Source: Brachybacterium sp. Z12
GTDB taxonomy: Bacteria; Actinomycetota; Actinomycetes; Actinomycetales; Dermabacteraceae
NCBI RefSeq assembly: GCF_014400405.1
Contig: NZ_CP060496.1
Span: 3,286,001 to 3,350,000 of the forward strand
DNA length: 64,000 nucleotides
Direction: 5' to 3'
How positions within the stretch are numbered: position 1 is the first letter of the stretch; every line of letters begins with the position of its first letter. This document shows, one piece after another, positions 49,476 through 59,046 of the stretch. The notes under the pieces were generated by a model. That model was given only the letters and a program-made list of their open reading frames with translations. It did not search any database and was not told the DNA's origin. The translations under genes were made by a program, and so were the position numbers.

Positions 49476-50147
49476 TCATGGAGTGCGTGCGCTGCGCGGG
49501 CCGGTGAGCCGCTGGAGGAGCAGCAGGGCGAGATCGAGCAGCAGGGCGAGCGCGATCACCAGCAGCGAGCCGGCGATCATCTGCGGATAGTTCTGGGAGC
49601 CGAGGCCCTGGAAGATGTACCGGCCCAGGCCGCCGTTGCCCACGTACGCGGCAAGCATCGCCGTGGCCACGACCTGCACGGTCGCGCCGCGGACGCCGCC
49701 GATCAGCAGCGGCATCCCCAGCGGGAGCTCGACCCGGGTGAGAATCTGCAGCTCGGTCATGCCCTGGGCGCGGGCCGCGTCGACGGTGGCGGGGTCTGCC
49801 GATTCGATAGCGGAGTACGCGCCTGCCAGCAGGGACGGGATCGCGAGGATCACGAAGGAGAGCAGCGGTGCGGTGAGCCCGATGCCCATCAGCAGCGCGA
49901 ACAGGGTCACCAGGCCCAGGGTGGGCAGAGCGCGGGCGGCACCTGCCGTGGCCACCGCCAGCCCTTTGAAACGCCCGGTGTGCCCGACGGCGAGGCCCAG
50001 CGGGATCGCGAGCAGCGCGGCCACCACCACCCCGAGTGCGGTGTATCCGAGGTGCTCGAGGGTGCGGATCGGGATGCCGTCCGGGCCGGACCAGCGGGAG
50101 GACTCGGCGAGCCAGTGCAGGGACTGCAGGAAGGGGTTCTGGTTCAT
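49476..50147 (-). CDS. betaine/choline ABC transporter permease (OpuCD type)
   Basis: 223 residues with about five to six helices. Seen: EHLGYTALGVVVAALLAIPL, ARALPTLGLVTLFALLMGIG, and the EAA-like coupling loop TVDAARAQGMTELQILTRVE. Member of the OpuCB/OpuCD family. Its ATG (50147) overlaps the stop of the upstream permease by 4 bases. Together the two permeases form the channel for the betaine-binding lipoprotein encoded 32 bases downstream. Confidence 0.92.
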   Translation of the reverse strand: MNQNPFLQSLHWLAESSRWSGPDGIPIRTLEHLGYTALGVVVAALLAIPLGLAVGHTGRFKGLAVATAGAARALPTLGLVTLFALLMGIGLTAPLLSFVILAIPSLLAGAYSAIESADPATVDAARAQGMTELQILTRVELPLGMPLLIGGVRGATVQVVATAMLAAYVGNGGLGRYIFQGLGSQNYPQMIAGSLLVIALALLLDLALLLLQRLTGPRSARTP

Positions 50148-50794
50148 GGTCGCCGCCCCTCCTGCCGGCGGGTCCACGGCATGATCACGCGGCCCAGCAG
50201 CACCAGCAGGGCGTCGGTGAGCAGCGCGAGCGCGGCGGTGACCACGATGCCGGCGGCGATCTCCGCGACGATGCCGCGTCGCACCCCGTCGGTGAAGAGC
50301 ATGCCCAGGCTCGGCACCCCGAGCACGCCGCCGACGGTGACCAGCGAGATGGTGCTGACCGCGACCACCCGCACCCCAGCCAGCAGCACCGGCCCGGCGA
50401 GCGGGAGCTCGACCTGCAGGAAGCGGGCGGCGGGGGCGTAGCCCTGCGCAGTGGCGGAGCCGAGCACGTCACCGCTCACCGAGCGGAAGGCATCGGAGGC
50501 GGTAGGGACCATCAGCGCGAGCCCGTAGAGCGACAGCGCGATCGAGATGTTCAGGGGGCTGCGCACGCTGGTGCCGATCAGGCCCGGCAGCAGCACGAAC
50601 AGCGGCAGCGAGGGGATCGCGTACATCAGCCCGGAGGTGGTGGTGACCGAGGCGCGCAGCCAGCCGCGGGAATTGGCGAGCTTCGCCAGCGGCAAGGACA
50701 GCGCGAAGGCCACGAGGATCGGAGGCAGCGCCTGCACCAGATGCGCTCCGGTGTAGGCGGCGATCACGTCGAGATTGTCGAGCACCCATTTCAC
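50144..50794 (-). CDS. betaine/choline ABC transporter permease (OpuCB type)
   Basis: 216 residues. Helices seen in LVQALPPILVAFALSLPLAK, GLMYAIPSLPLFVLLPGLIG and TISLVTVGGVLGVPSLG; the coupling loop lies around GSATAQGYAPAARFLQVELP. Overlaps the ATPase gene's end by 4 bases (50791-50794) and its partner permease by 4 bases, so all three are translationally coupled. Confidence 0.92.
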   Translation of the reverse strand: MKWVLDNLDVIAAYTGAHLVQALPPILVAFALSLPLAKLANSRGWLRASVTTTSGLMYAIPSLPLFVLLPGLIGTSVRSPLNISIALSLYGLALMVPTASDAFRSVSGDVLGSATAQGYAPAARFLQVELPLAGPVLLAGVRVVAVSTISLVTVGGVLGVPSLGMLFTDGVRRGIVAEIAAGIVVTAALALLTDALLVLLGRVIMPWTRRQEGRRP

Positions 50795-51630
50795 GAGGGC
50801 CGCTCCTGCGCCGGCCCGTCGGCCGCGAGGACCCCCGCGGCGCGGCCGTCGGCATCGACCACCACGTCACGGCCGTCGACCCGTTCGACGTGCAGGGTGC
50901 GGGCCCCGCGGTCGGCGCCGACGAAGCTCGCGACGAAGTCGTCGGCCGGATCGGCGAGGATCTCTTGCGGGGTGCCGACCTGCGCGATGATCCCGCCGGG
51001 CTTGAGGATCACCACGCGGTCGCCGAGCAGGAAGGCCTCGTCGATATCATGGGTGACGAACACGATCGTCTTGCGCAGCTCGTGCTGGAGGCGCTGCAGC
51101 TCCCGCTGGAGCTCGCTGCGCACGATCGGGTCCACCGCTCCGAAGGGCTCGTCCATCAGCAGGATGTTCGGGTCGGCGGCGAGCCCGCGGGCCACGCCGA
51201 CGCGCTGCTGCTGGCCGCCGGAGAGCTGGGAGGGGTAGCGGGCGGCGAGCGCGGGGTCCAGGCCGACGGTCTCCATCAGCTCCTGGGCGCGGGTGCGGGC
51301 CTCACGCCTGCCGGTGCCGCGCAGCACGGGCACGGTGGTGATGTTGTCCAGCACCGTGCGGTGCGGCAGGAGGCCGGAGGCCTGCATGACGTAGCCGATG
51401 CTGCGGCGCAGCTGCACCGGGTTCAGCTCGGCGATGTCGTCGCCGTCGATGTGGATGCGACCCGAGGTGGGCTCGACCATCCGGTTGATCATCCGCATCA
51501 GCGTGGTCTTGCCGGAGCCGGAGGAGCCGACCAGCACCACGGACTCGTGCGAGGCGATCTCGAGGCTGAAGTCCTCCACGGCGACGGTGCCACCGGGGTA
51601 CTCCTTGCGGACGTTCTCGAAACCGATCAC
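50791..51630 (-). CDS. betaine/choline ABC transporter ATP-binding protein (OpuCA type)
   Basis: 279 residues. Walker A GSSGSGKTT, Q-loop region GYVMQASGLLPHRTVLDNI, signature LSGGQQQR, Walker B ILLMDEPFGAVD and the switch histidine in FVTHDIDEAF. A C-terminal extension of about 45 residues is too short for the two CBS domains of OpuCA, so the ionic-strength sensor is probably missing or reduced. Start is GTG 51630 with AGGAGG upstream. First gene of the operon. Confidence 0.93.
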   Translation of the reverse strand: MIGFENVRKEYPGGTVAVEDFSLEIASHESVVLVGSSGSGKTTLMRMINRMVEPTSGRIHIDGDDIAELNPVQLRRSIGYVMQASGLLPHRTVLDNITTVPVLRGTGRREARTRAQELMETVGLDPALAARYPSQLSGGQQQRVGVARGLAADPNILLMDEPFGAVDPIVRSELQRELQRLQHELRKTIVFVTHDIDEAFLLGDRVVILKPGGIIAQVGTPQEILADPADDFVASFVGADRGARTLHVERVDGRDVVVDADGRAAGVLAADGPAQERPS

Positions 51631-51800
51631 GTGGCCTCCTGACGGGGCGTCGTGGGGTGAGGGGCGGGGTCGACCGCGATCAGGGAGTCCGTCGGGGACC
51701 CAACCTGTCCGTGCCGCAGAGCGCCGGGGTTTCCCCAGTATCGCCCCTGGGTGACGGCGGGCGAAGAGCGGCGCGCCCCTCCGTCCCGGGCGCGGCGGCC

Positions 51801-53435
51801 TCACGCCCCGATCGGCACCTCGGTCATCCGCCAGTTCGACTCGTTGGCGAAGGCCAGCGGCCCGGTTGTCCCGTACTGCAGCGCGACCTCCGCACCGGCC
51901 TCGACGCCCGCGATGTCGCGGGGGAAGACGAGCTCGAGGATCCGCGGCACCCCGCCGTCGGCCGCCGTGTTCAGGGAGAGATCGGTGAGCGGGCGGGTGG
52001 TCTCCGAGGGCCCGCCGGCCCGATGGAAGGCAGGGTAGGTGAGCACACTGCCCACGAGCACCCCGACCGCGCCGCTGCTGGCGAGCAGGGTGTACGTGCT
52101 GACGCCGTCGGGCTCGGTGGGCATTCCGATGCCGTCGTCGAACTGCCCGATCCCCGTCACGCCGCTGCGGTCCTCATCCCTCGGCGTGACCTCGAGAGTG
52201 ACGACGAGGTGGTCCTCGAGCATCCGGGCGGCGCCAAGCTGGAGGTCGAAGGGGCGCAGCACCCACTGCTCGCTGCCGTCGAACCGCACGCCCTCGGCAG
52301 CGGTGCCGGCCCTCCCCTCGAACTCGGGCATCTCGCGGGTCACCCTCCTCCGCGCAGCAGGGGTCTCGAGCACGATCTCGACGCGCCGGTTCAGCGCCTT
52401 GCCGCCCTCGGTGTCATTGGAGGCGATGGGCTCGGCCTCGCCCTTCCCGTCGGTGGACAGCTCGTAGTCGGAGGTGTCCAGCCGCTTCTCGAGCGCCGTC
52501 GCGACGGCGGCGGCCCGCTCCTTCGAGAGGGTGAGGTTCGAGGCGTCGGAGTCTACGGAGTCGGTGTGGCCGATGACCGTCACGGGGCCGGGCTCATGGG
52601 ACTCGATCCGCTGCGCGGCCTCGTCCAGGGCGCTCTTCGCCTTCCGGTCGAGATCGGCCGAGCTCGAGTCGAAGAGGACGTCGGAGCTGATCGCGACGGT
52701 CGTGGCCCCCAGCTCCCGCGTCTCCCGGAGCGGCTCGGCGAGGTCCTGGGACATCAGGAGCATCGGCTCGAGCGGCGCCTCCTCGATCGCGGAGAGGTCC
52801 AGCTGCTCCTCGGCGCCCTCGACGGCGGGCACGTCGGCCTCGATGACGGGCACGTCGATGACCAGAGGGAGCTTCGGGAGGTAGACGGCGAGGGCGTCCG
52901 TGCCGGGATCCGCGAAGGCGATCTGTACGGTGCCGGCGAGGGCCTGCGTGCCGGAGTCGGCGGTCTCTCCGTTGTCGGCCCGGACACCGACCGTCTCCCC
53001 CTCGGCGTCCACGGCCGTAGAGGCGACCTGATCCCCGGCGAGATCCACCAGGCGCACGCCGAGGAAGTCCCTCGTGTCCCCTCCGCTCGCAGAACCCCAG
53101 CCGTCGGACCAGGCAGAGGTCGCCTCCCCCGTGAGGGTCCCACCGACGACGTACTGATCCTCGAACTCGGCGGCGTCGCCCTCGGCTGTCAGGTCGACGG
53201 TGAGCACCAGGTGCTCACCGCTGCGCACGATGGGGTGGAGACGGACGGCGACCTCGGTGTGCCGCAGGAAGAACGAACTCTCGGCGACGACGGCGCCCGG
53301 GTCGGCCGCCTCGCCGCCGCCGTCGCTCGCCCCACCGGTGCCGTCCGTCGCGGAGTCGTCCTGCTCCGTGCAGGCGGTCATTGTGCCTCCGGCGAGGAGG
53401 ACGGCGAGCAGAGTGCGGCGGCGCAGCGCGGTCAT
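51801..53435 (-). CDS. OmpA-family domain lipoprotein
   Basis: 544 residues. Signal RRRTLLAVLLAGGTMTAC with the lipid-modified cysteine at residue 22, then Asp/Gly-rich linker and a beta-rich domain. The OmpA-like peptidoglycan-binding domain spans about residues 250-360: VLFDSSSADLDRKAKSALDE, GHTDSVDSDASNLTLSKERA, DGKGEAEPIASNDTEGGKAL and NRRVEIVLE. The C-terminal 180 residues are an unassigned beta domain. Probably anchors to membrane and binds cell wall in this Gram-positive organism. Single-gene unit upstream of the betaine operon; intact. Confidence 0.88.
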   Translation of the reverse strand: MTALRRRTLLAVLLAGGTMTACTEQDDSATDGTGGASDGGGEAADPGAVVAESSFFLRHTEVAVRLHPIVRSGEHLVLTVDLTAEGDAAEFEDQYVVGGTLTGEATSAWSDGWGSASGGDTRDFLGVRLVDLAGDQVASTAVDAEGETVGVRADNGETADSGTQALAGTVQIAFADPGTDALAVYLPKLPLVIDVPVIEADVPAVEGAEEQLDLSAIEEAPLEPMLLMSQDLAEPLRETRELGATTVAISSDVLFDSSSADLDRKAKSALDEAAQRIESHEPGPVTVIGHTDSVDSDASNLTLSKERAAAVATALEKRLDTSDYELSTDGKGEAEPIASNDTEGGKALNRRVEIVLETPAARRRVTREMPEFEGRAGTAAEGVRFDGSEQWVLRPFDLQLGAARMLEDHLVVTLEVTPRDEDRSGVTGIGQFDDGIGMPTEPDGVSTYTLLASSGAVGVLVGSVLTYPAFHRAGGPSETTRPLTDLSLNTAADGGVPRILELVFPRDIAGVEAGAEVALQYGTTGPLAFANESNWRMTEVPIGA

Positions 53436-53563
53436 CGCTCCAGAGTAGCGGCGCTGGACACTCGTCCCAAATATCGCGGTCAGCAGTCTGGTCCGTCGCG
53501 ACTCCGCTCGCTCCTGTCGGCATGCTCCACCGATGTCGTCCGTTCTCCGCGGTGTCCTGACCC

Positions 53564-54388
53564 TCAGATCGCCGCGGGCAGCGGAGGATGCTCCTGCACG
53601 CGCAGCGTGCCGCGGTGCACGGTCAGCGCCGCGCCCTGGTCGAGGGTCGCGAAGCCCGCCTGCGGGTAGCCGGTCGAGGAGACGAGCACCCGGTCGTGGT
53701 CGGCGCGCCAGCGCAGGTCGTACACCTCCGCCGGCTGATCGTCCGGGGCCTGGGGCGGATCGTACTGGGCGAAGGCGACGAGCGTGCCGGGCATGCTGAG
53801 CAGGCAGTTCAGCGACTCCGGCGGACGGCCGAAGAGCTCCAGGGACAGCGCGGTGAGCTCGGCGGCGGCGTGCTGGACCGCGAGCGCCCAGTCCAGCGGG
53901 CCGTCGCGCGGCGGCAGCTCGTCGGCCCAGGCAGTGATCAGCGAGAGGAACAGCTCGGAGTCCGTGGTGCCGAGCGGGGCTCGCCCGCCGCGGGCGAGGA
54001 TCCGCTCCCGCAGCTCGTCGGAGAGGTCGAACTGACCGTTGTGGCTGAAGGTCACAGGTCCCTCGACGAAGGGGTGGGTGTTCTCCGGGGTCAGCGCCAA
54101 GCCCACGCTCGCGCGGCGCAGATGCGCCACGATCACCTCGCCGCGCGCCTCCGCGATCGTGTCCCCGTACGCGTTCGAGACTCGGGCGGTGTCGGTGCCC
54201 CGGCGCAGATGCGGCAGGAGCGGTGCGGGGTCGTCCCCGCCGTCCGCCCCCGTGCCGGAGGGATACCAGGCCACGCCCCAGCCGTCCTTGTGCCGCTCGG
54301 ACAGGGCCGTGAACAGCGGCAGCTCCTCGGGCACGATGTCGGGCAGCGGGCGCTCACCGCGCGAGACGACACCCAGCAGACGGCACAC
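53564..54388 (-). CDS. class II glutamine amidotransferase (YafJ/EgtC-like)
   Basis: 274 residues. After methionine removal Cys2 is the N-terminal nucleophile (MCRLLGVVSRGE). Other Ntn-hydrolase motifs: HKDGWGVAWYP, VAHLRRASVGL, ENTHPFVEGPVTFSHNGQFD and LGTTDSELFL. Resembles EgtC, but no egtABDE genes are nearby, so the acceptor is unknown. It lies 21 bases after the glutamate permease gene on the same strand and may be cotranscribed; glutamate or glutamine chemistry would fit. Confidence 0.9.
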   Translation of the reverse strand: MCRLLGVVSRGERPLPDIVPEELPLFTALSERHKDGWGVAWYPSGTGADGGDDPAPLLPHLRRGTDTARVSNAYGDTIAEARGEVIVAHLRRASVGLALTPENTHPFVEGPVTFSHNGQFDLSDELRERILARGGRAPLGTTDSELFLSLITAWADELPPRDGPLDWALAVQHAAAELTALSLELFGRPPESLNCLLSMPGTLVAFAQYDPPQAPDDQPAEVYDLRWRADHDRVLVSSTGYPQAGFATLDQGAALTVHRGTLRVQEHPPLPAAI

Positions 54389-54409
54389 GGACTCCTCCTT
54401 CTGCGCGCG

Positions 54410-55228
54410 TCAGGACGCGACGGCGCGGGCCTTCATCCGCGCGTCGAGCGCGAGCGCGATGCGGGTCAGCAGCAGGTTGATGACGATGTAGATCACCGAG
54501 ACCACCAGGTAGGTCTGCACCAGGTAGCGGGTGATCGAGACCAGCGTCTTGCCCTGGAACTGCAGCTCGTTGTAGCTGACCACGTAGCCGAGGGTCGAGT
54601 CCTTCAGCAGCGTGACGAGGGCGAGGATCAGGCTGGGCAGCACCAGGCGCACCGCCTGGGGCAGCACCACCGAGGCCATCGCGTCGCGTCGGCTCAGCCC
54701 GATCGCGGCCGCGGCCTCGTGCTGACCGCGGTCCACCGCCTTGATGCCGGCGCGGAACACCTCGGCGGTGGCGGCGCTCGAGACCAGGATCATCGGGATC
54801 ACCAGCATCCAGAACCGCGGGAAGGTGACACCGAAAGCGGGCAGGGCCAGCAGGAAGGCGTAGACCACCAGCAGCATCGGGATGCCGCGGAAGAACTCGA
54901 TCCAGGTGATCGCGATGGCGCGGAGCAGCGAGGAGCGCGACAGGCGTGCGAGCGCCAGCAGCAGGCCGAAGGGGAAGGCGACCACGGCCGCGGCTGCGGT
55001 GACCTTGAGGGTCCCCCACAGGCCCTGGCCGAGGAAGGCGAGGTAGTCCGCCCGCAGGTAGACGACCCACTTGTTCGGGTCCAGCTGCCCGTTGGCGTGG
55101 AACTGCCAGAGCCCTGCCGCGAGCAGGCCGGCGATCGCGAGCACGCTGAGAATGGACAGCAGCAGGATGCGGCGGCGGCCCTTGGGGCCGGGAGCGTCGA
55201 AGAGGACCTGGGTGGCGGAGTTGCTCAT
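54410..55228 (-). CDS. gluD: glutamate-type ABC transporter permease (GluD-like)
   Basis: 272 residues, HAAT family permease. First helix ILLLSILSVLAIAGLLAAGL, a loop, then FLGQGLWGTLKVTAAAAVVA, WIEFFRGIPMLLVVYAFLLA, and the coupling loop with HEAAAAIGLSRRDAMASVVL. Its ATG (55228) would overlap the upstream permease stop if that gene ends at 55225. Last permease of gluABCD order. Confidence 0.92.
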   Translation of the reverse strand: MSNSATQVLFDAPGPKGRRRILLLSILSVLAIAGLLAAGLWQFHANGQLDPNKWVVYLRADYLAFLGQGLWGTLKVTAAAAVVAFPFGLLLALARLSRSSLLRAIAITWIEFFRGIPMLLVVYAFLLALPAFGVTFPRFWMLVIPMILVSSAATAEVFRAGIKAVDRGQHEAAAAIGLSRRDAMASVVLPQAVRLVLPSLILALVTLLKDSTLGYVVSYNELQFQGKTLVSITRYLVQTYLVVSVIYIVINLLLTRIALALDARMKARAVAS

Positions 55229-55244
55229 GCCTGCGCTCCCGCCG

Positions 55245-55964
55245 TCACGTCGAGCGCGGTGCGGGTGCGCAACGCCCCGTGCCGCCCGGGGCCACGGCCC
55301 GTTCGATCACGCCGCCGAGGGCCGCCCCGCCCAGCGACATCCCGAGGTACACGGCGCCGGCGACCAGGAACATCACCACGGCGCGCCCGGACTGGATGTT
55401 GAGGGTCTGGGTGACCCAGGTGATCTCGCTGACGGCGATCGCCGAGCACAGGGCGGAGCCGATCACGGTGCCGATGAACACGTTCACCAGCGGCTGGACC
55501 ATGGCCCGGAAGGCCTGCGGCAGCACCACGAAGCGCAGCGTCCCGAAGAATCCCAGCCCGATCGAGCGGGCGGCCTCCGCATGCCCGACAGGCACCGTGT
55601 TGATGCCCGAGCGCACGTTCTCGCAGACGAACGCGCCCGAGGACAGGGTCAGTCCCAGCACGCCGCACCAGAAGTAGGGCAGGAGCAGGCCGACGTCCGG
55701 CAGACCGAAGGCGATGAGGATCAGCAGGCTCAGCAGCGGGATGTTGCGGAAGATCTCGACGTACACCGCGGAGGCCCAGCGCAGCGGCGGGATCGGGCTG
55801 ACGCGGCACACCGCGAGCACGGTTCCCAGGATCAGGGCGAACCCATAGCCGAGCAGCGTGAGCGCCACGGTGTAGCCGATCCCCTGCAGCAGCAGCGGGA
55901 GGTTGTCTCCGAGCAGGGCGATGCTCTCCTGCAGGTACTGGATGATCCCGTGGAGCGTTTCCAT
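55245..55964 (-). CDS. gluC: glutamate-type ABC transporter permease (GluC-like)
   Basis: 239 residues. Helices in LLQGIGYTVALTLLGYGFAL, VYVEIFRNIPLLSLLILIAF and GTVIGSALCSAIAVSEITWV; the coupling loop is HAEAARSIGLGFFGTLRFVV. As read it stops at 55245. One more G in the GGGG run at about 55276 would instead give an end at 55225 with a 4-base overlap to gluD, the usual arrangement; given the frequent missing G/C bases here that is plausible. Confidence 0.9.
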   Translation of the reverse strand: METLHGIIQYLQESIALLGDNLPLLLQGIGYTVALTLLGYGFALILGTVLAVCRVSPIPPLRWASAVYVEIFRNIPLLSLLILIAFGLPDVGLLLPYFWCGVLGLTLSSGAFVCENVRSGINTVPVGHAEAARSIGLGFFGTLRFVVLPQAFRAMVQPLVNVFIGTVIGSALCSAIAVSEITWVTQTLNIQSGRAVVMFLVAGAVYLGMSLGGAALGGVIERAVAPGGTGRCAPAPRST

Positions 55965-56063
55965 GAGGTCCTCTCGGTGCGGTCGGAGAAGGCCGACGGG
56001 CGCCGCTCAGCACGGGCGGCCCCGTCGGCCCCGGGGCGGAGGCCGCGAACGGCCTCCGGAGGA

Positions 56064-57034
56064 TCAGGCGGGCAGCTCGCCGGGGACGGGCGGCTCGGGT
56101 GCCTCGCCGTCGATGACCTCGCCGATGGTCGCGGTCCACAGGGCATCCCAGGCGCCGGAGTCGATGAGCTCCTGCAGGAAGGTGTTCACGAACTCGAGGG
56201 CGTCCTCGCTGTCCTGCGAGAGGCCCACACCGTAGGGGTCGTCCACGAAGGGGTCCCCCACCACAGTGACTTCGGGATCGGCGGCGGAGTTGCCCAGCAG
56301 CACGCCCTGGTCCAGGACATAGGCGTCGACCCGGCCCTGCTTGAGCGCGGCGACGCAGGACTCGTTGTTCGGGAGGGTCTCGACCTTGCCCGGATCGGTG
56401 ACGTGCTCCTCGATGGCCTGGATACCGGTCGAGTTCGCCTGGGTGACCAGGTTCAGGCCGGTGAGGTCCTCGGGGCCGGCGATGGTCTCGGCGTCCTCGG
56501 TGCGCACCTGGACCGCGGTGCCGGAGAGGTAGTAGGGGCCGGCGAAGCTGATGACCTCGAGGCGCTCCGGGGTGATCGAGTAGGTCGCGATCACGCAGTC
56601 CACGGTGCCGTTCTGGACCATGGTCTCGCGGGTCTCGACGGTGGTGTCGATATATTCAACCTTCTCCTCGCCGCCGTCGCCGAGGATGTACTTCGCCAGC
56701 AGCTGGGTGAGGCCGGCGTCGAAGCCGGTGGGCTGGCCGCCCGAGGTCGAGGCGAGAGAGAACACCTGGTTGGCGACGGTGCCGCCGCGGATCAGCTGGC
56801 CCTTGTCCTTGATGGCAGTGGCCCAGGGGCTCGCGGCGATGGCGTCCTCGGCGGCCACCGGGCCAGAGGCGATCACGTCGGCGAAGGGGAGCCCTCCTCG
56901 CCGCCCTCGTCCCCACCTCCGAGGTCGGGGCCCTCGCCGGTGTCGGAGGAGCAGGCGGTGAAGCCGATCAGAGGCAGGGCGGCAGCGGCGGCGACGACGG
57001 CGCGGCGACCTGGGCGGAAGCTGGTGGTGGTCAT
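56064..57034 (-). CDS. gluB: glutamate ABC transporter substrate-binding lipoprotein (GluB-like; frameshift at about 56888)
   Basis: About 323 residues. The signal TTTSFRPGRRAVVAAAAALP with lipobox FTAC and an acidic Gly linker is in one frame. After GEEGSP the binding domain continues in the next: AEDAIAASPWATAIKDKGQL, GFDAGLTQLLAKYILGD, TYSITPERLEVISFAGPYYL and DDPYGVGLSQDSEDALEFVN. A missing C in the GGGG/CCCC run at 56886-56889 joins them. The family binds glutamate and other amino acids. ATG 57034 has GGAGAG upstream. Confidence 0.9.
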
Positions 57035-57089
57035 GAATCTCTCCGGTCTCTCGACCGCTCCGGATGGAGCGGGGTGGTCGGTGGGGTTG

Positions 57090-57875
57090 TCAGTGCGCGA
57101 GGATCTTGGACAGGAACGCCTTCGCCCGTTCGCTGCGCGGGGCGGTGAAGAACTCCTCGGGCTCGCCCTGCTCGACGATCTCGCCCTCGTCCATGTAGAC
57201 CACGCGGTCGCAGACGTGTCGGGCGAAGCCCATCTCGTGGGTGACCACGAGCATCGTCATCCCCTGCTCGGCGAGCTCGGTCATGACGTCGAGGACCTCG
57301 TTGATCACCTCGGGGTCCAGCGCCGAGGTGGGCTCGTCGAAGAGCATCGCCTTGGGCTTCATCGCGAGTGCCCGAGCGATCGCCACGCGCTGCTGCTGAC
57401 CGCCGGAGAGCGCGGTGGGAAGGGAGTTCTCCTTGTCGGAGAGGCCCACGCGTTCGAGCAGCTCCCTCGCCTGCTGATCCGCCTCGGCCCTGGGGACGCC
57501 GCGCACCTTCCTCGGGCCGAGGGTCACGTTGTCGATCGCCTTGAGATGCGGGAAGAGATTGAAGCTCTGGAACACCATGCCCACGTCGGCGCGCAGACGG
57601 GTGAGGTCCCTGCCCTCCTCGGGCAGCCGCTCGCCGTCGATCGTGATCTCGCCGGAGGTGATGGTCTCCAGCCGGTTCAGGCAGCGGCACAGGGTGGACT
57701 TGCCGGAGCCGGAGGCACCGATCAGCGCCACCACCTCGCCGCGGTGGATGTCCAGGTCGATGTTCTTCAGCGCCTGGAAGTCGCCGAAGAACTTGTCGAC
57801 GCCGCGCGCGGAGATGAGGGGCTCGCCGATCGTCTTGCCTCGGGGCGCCTCCCGGGGCGTGCTGCTCTCGTTCAT
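57090..57875 (-). CDS. gluA: glutamate ABC transporter ATP-binding protein (GluA-like)
   Basis: 261 residues. Walker [11 protein letters not shown]-loop in [19 protein letters not shown], signature [20 protein letters not shown], Walker [15 protein letters not shown] and switch histidine in [20 protein letters not shown], the polar amino-acid ATPase pattern. Chosen start: ATG 57875 (MNESS); the frame is open to 57914. First gene of the gluABCD operon; the amidotransferase follows at its end. Confidence 0.93.
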   Translation of the reverse strand: MNESSTPREAPRGKTIGEPLISARGVDKFFGDFQALKNIDLDIHRGEVVALIGASGSGKSTLCRCLNRLETITSGEITIDGERLPEEGRDLTRLRADVGMVFQSFNLFPHLKAIDNVTLGPRKVRGVPRAEADQQARELLERVGLSDKENSLPTALSGGQQQRVAIARALAMKPKAMLFDEPTSALDPEVINEVLDVMTELAEQGMTMLVVTHEMGFARHVCDRVVYMDEGEIVEQGEPEEFFTAPRSERAKAFLSKILAH

Positions 57876-58006
57876 GGTCCGAGAATGCTGCCCCGGAGCA
57901 TCTGTCCACATCACGGCACGGGCGACCGCATGTCGGAACGCTTTCGTGACCGGCGTTCACATTGCCGGGCGGGGCGCGCCGCATGCGCCCCGCCCGGTGG
58001 TCGCGG

Positions 58007-58806
58007 TCAGGCCCGGTAGGCGCCCTGGTAGACGGAGTCGAACGGGGTCGCGCCCTCCTGGCGGTGCTCGATCGAGCTGGTGACCACGGCCTTCGCGACG
58101 CGGGCGGCCTCGAGCGGGGTGGCGCCCTTGGCGAGCTCGGCTGTGACCGCAGCGGCCAGGGTGCAGCCGGCACCGGAGACCCGGTGCTCGCCGATTTTCG
58201 GGCTGCGCAGCTCGACCGTCTGCTCACCGTCGTAGAAGACGTCCACGGCGTCGTCGCCCTCGAGCACGACCCCGCCCTTGGCCAGCACGATCACGCCGTA
58301 GGTGTCATGGATGCGGCGGGCGGCCTCGGTGAGGTCCTCGACGCTCTCGATGCTGTCCATCCCGGAGAGGGTGAGCGCCTCGAAGTGGTTCGGGGTGACG
58401 AAGGTGGCCAGCGGCAGGATCTTCTCCTTGAGCGCGTTGTCCGTGTCGAGCGCGGCGCCGGGCTCCTGGCCCTTGCAGATCAGCACCGGGTCCAGCACCA
58501 CGTTCGTGAAGGAGCGCTCGGCGAGCGAGGCGGCGACGGTGTCGATCGTGACGGGGTTCCGAGCATGCCGATCTTCACGGTGTCGACCTCGTGCACGGCG
58601 GTCGTCGCCTCGATCTGGTCCGTGATCACCTGCGGGTCCACGGGCACGAAGCGGTGGCCCCAGTTGTTCTTCGGATCGAAGGAGACGATGCAGGTCAGGG
58701 CAGCGGTGCCGAAGGTGCCGAGCTGGTGGAACGTCTTGAGGTCGGTCTGCGCCCCGGCGCCTCCGGTGGTCTCGGAGCCGGCGATGGTGAGGGCGACGTG
58801 AGTCAT
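58007..58806 (-). CDS. thiD: hydroxymethylpyrimidine/phosphomethylpyrimidine kinase ThiD (frameshift at about 58555)
   Basis: About 266 residues, ribokinase-like. N-terminus ALTIAGSETTGGAGAQTDLK with Gly-rich loop; C-terminal half in the next frame: VVLDPVLICKGQEPG, FVTPNHFEALTLSGM, and the anion-hole motif HRVSGAGCTLAAAVTAELAK. A missing C in CCCC at 58553-58556 joins them. Phosphorylates HMP and HMP-P in the pyrimidine branch of thiamine synthesis, although PdxK-type pyridoxal kinase activity is also known in this group. It is 42 kb from thiOSGF and I saw no TPP riboswitch upstream. Confidence 0.85.
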
Positions 58807-58837
58807 GGGGCCTTCCTTGGAGGTGTCGATTCCGGTG

Positions 58838-59010
58838 CCGTGCGCTCCCAGGCCTCTCGTCGGTGCCGACGGGGCCGTCGCAGCGGCGGTGACCGCGCGC
58901 TCCCAGGGCCCGGTCCCCGAGGGGTCCCGCCTGCCCGTCGCAACGGTCGGGCCGCGCGCTCCCAGGGCCTGGAGCGGCTGTGAGGTCGCTCCGGCCCGTC
59001 GCAGCGGCCG
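58838..59010. repeat. three degenerate copies of a 55-59 base repeat
   Basis: Units near 58838, 58893 and 58952 each have CCGCGCGCTCCCAGGGCC (CCGTGCGCTCCCAGGCC in the first) followed about 30 bases later by a CCGTCGCAGCGG-like block. Located upstream of the GtrA gene and the divergent ThiD gene. Likely decayed tandem duplication. Confidence 0.6.
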
Positions 59011-59033
59011 AGGTCCGATGGTATCCCCTCGGG

Positions 59034-59039
59034 TACAGT
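59034..59039 (+). promoter_or_regulatory. candidate -10 element for leaderless gtrA
   Basis: TACAGT (TANNNT) ends seven bases before GTG 59047, with no Shine-Dalgarno between. Confidence 0.4.
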
Positions 59040-59046
59040 GCCGGTC

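Noticed and set aside
55071..58019. 982-codon open frame on the plus strand
   Set aside because: Antisense to the glutamate importer genes; no start signal or recognisable domain.
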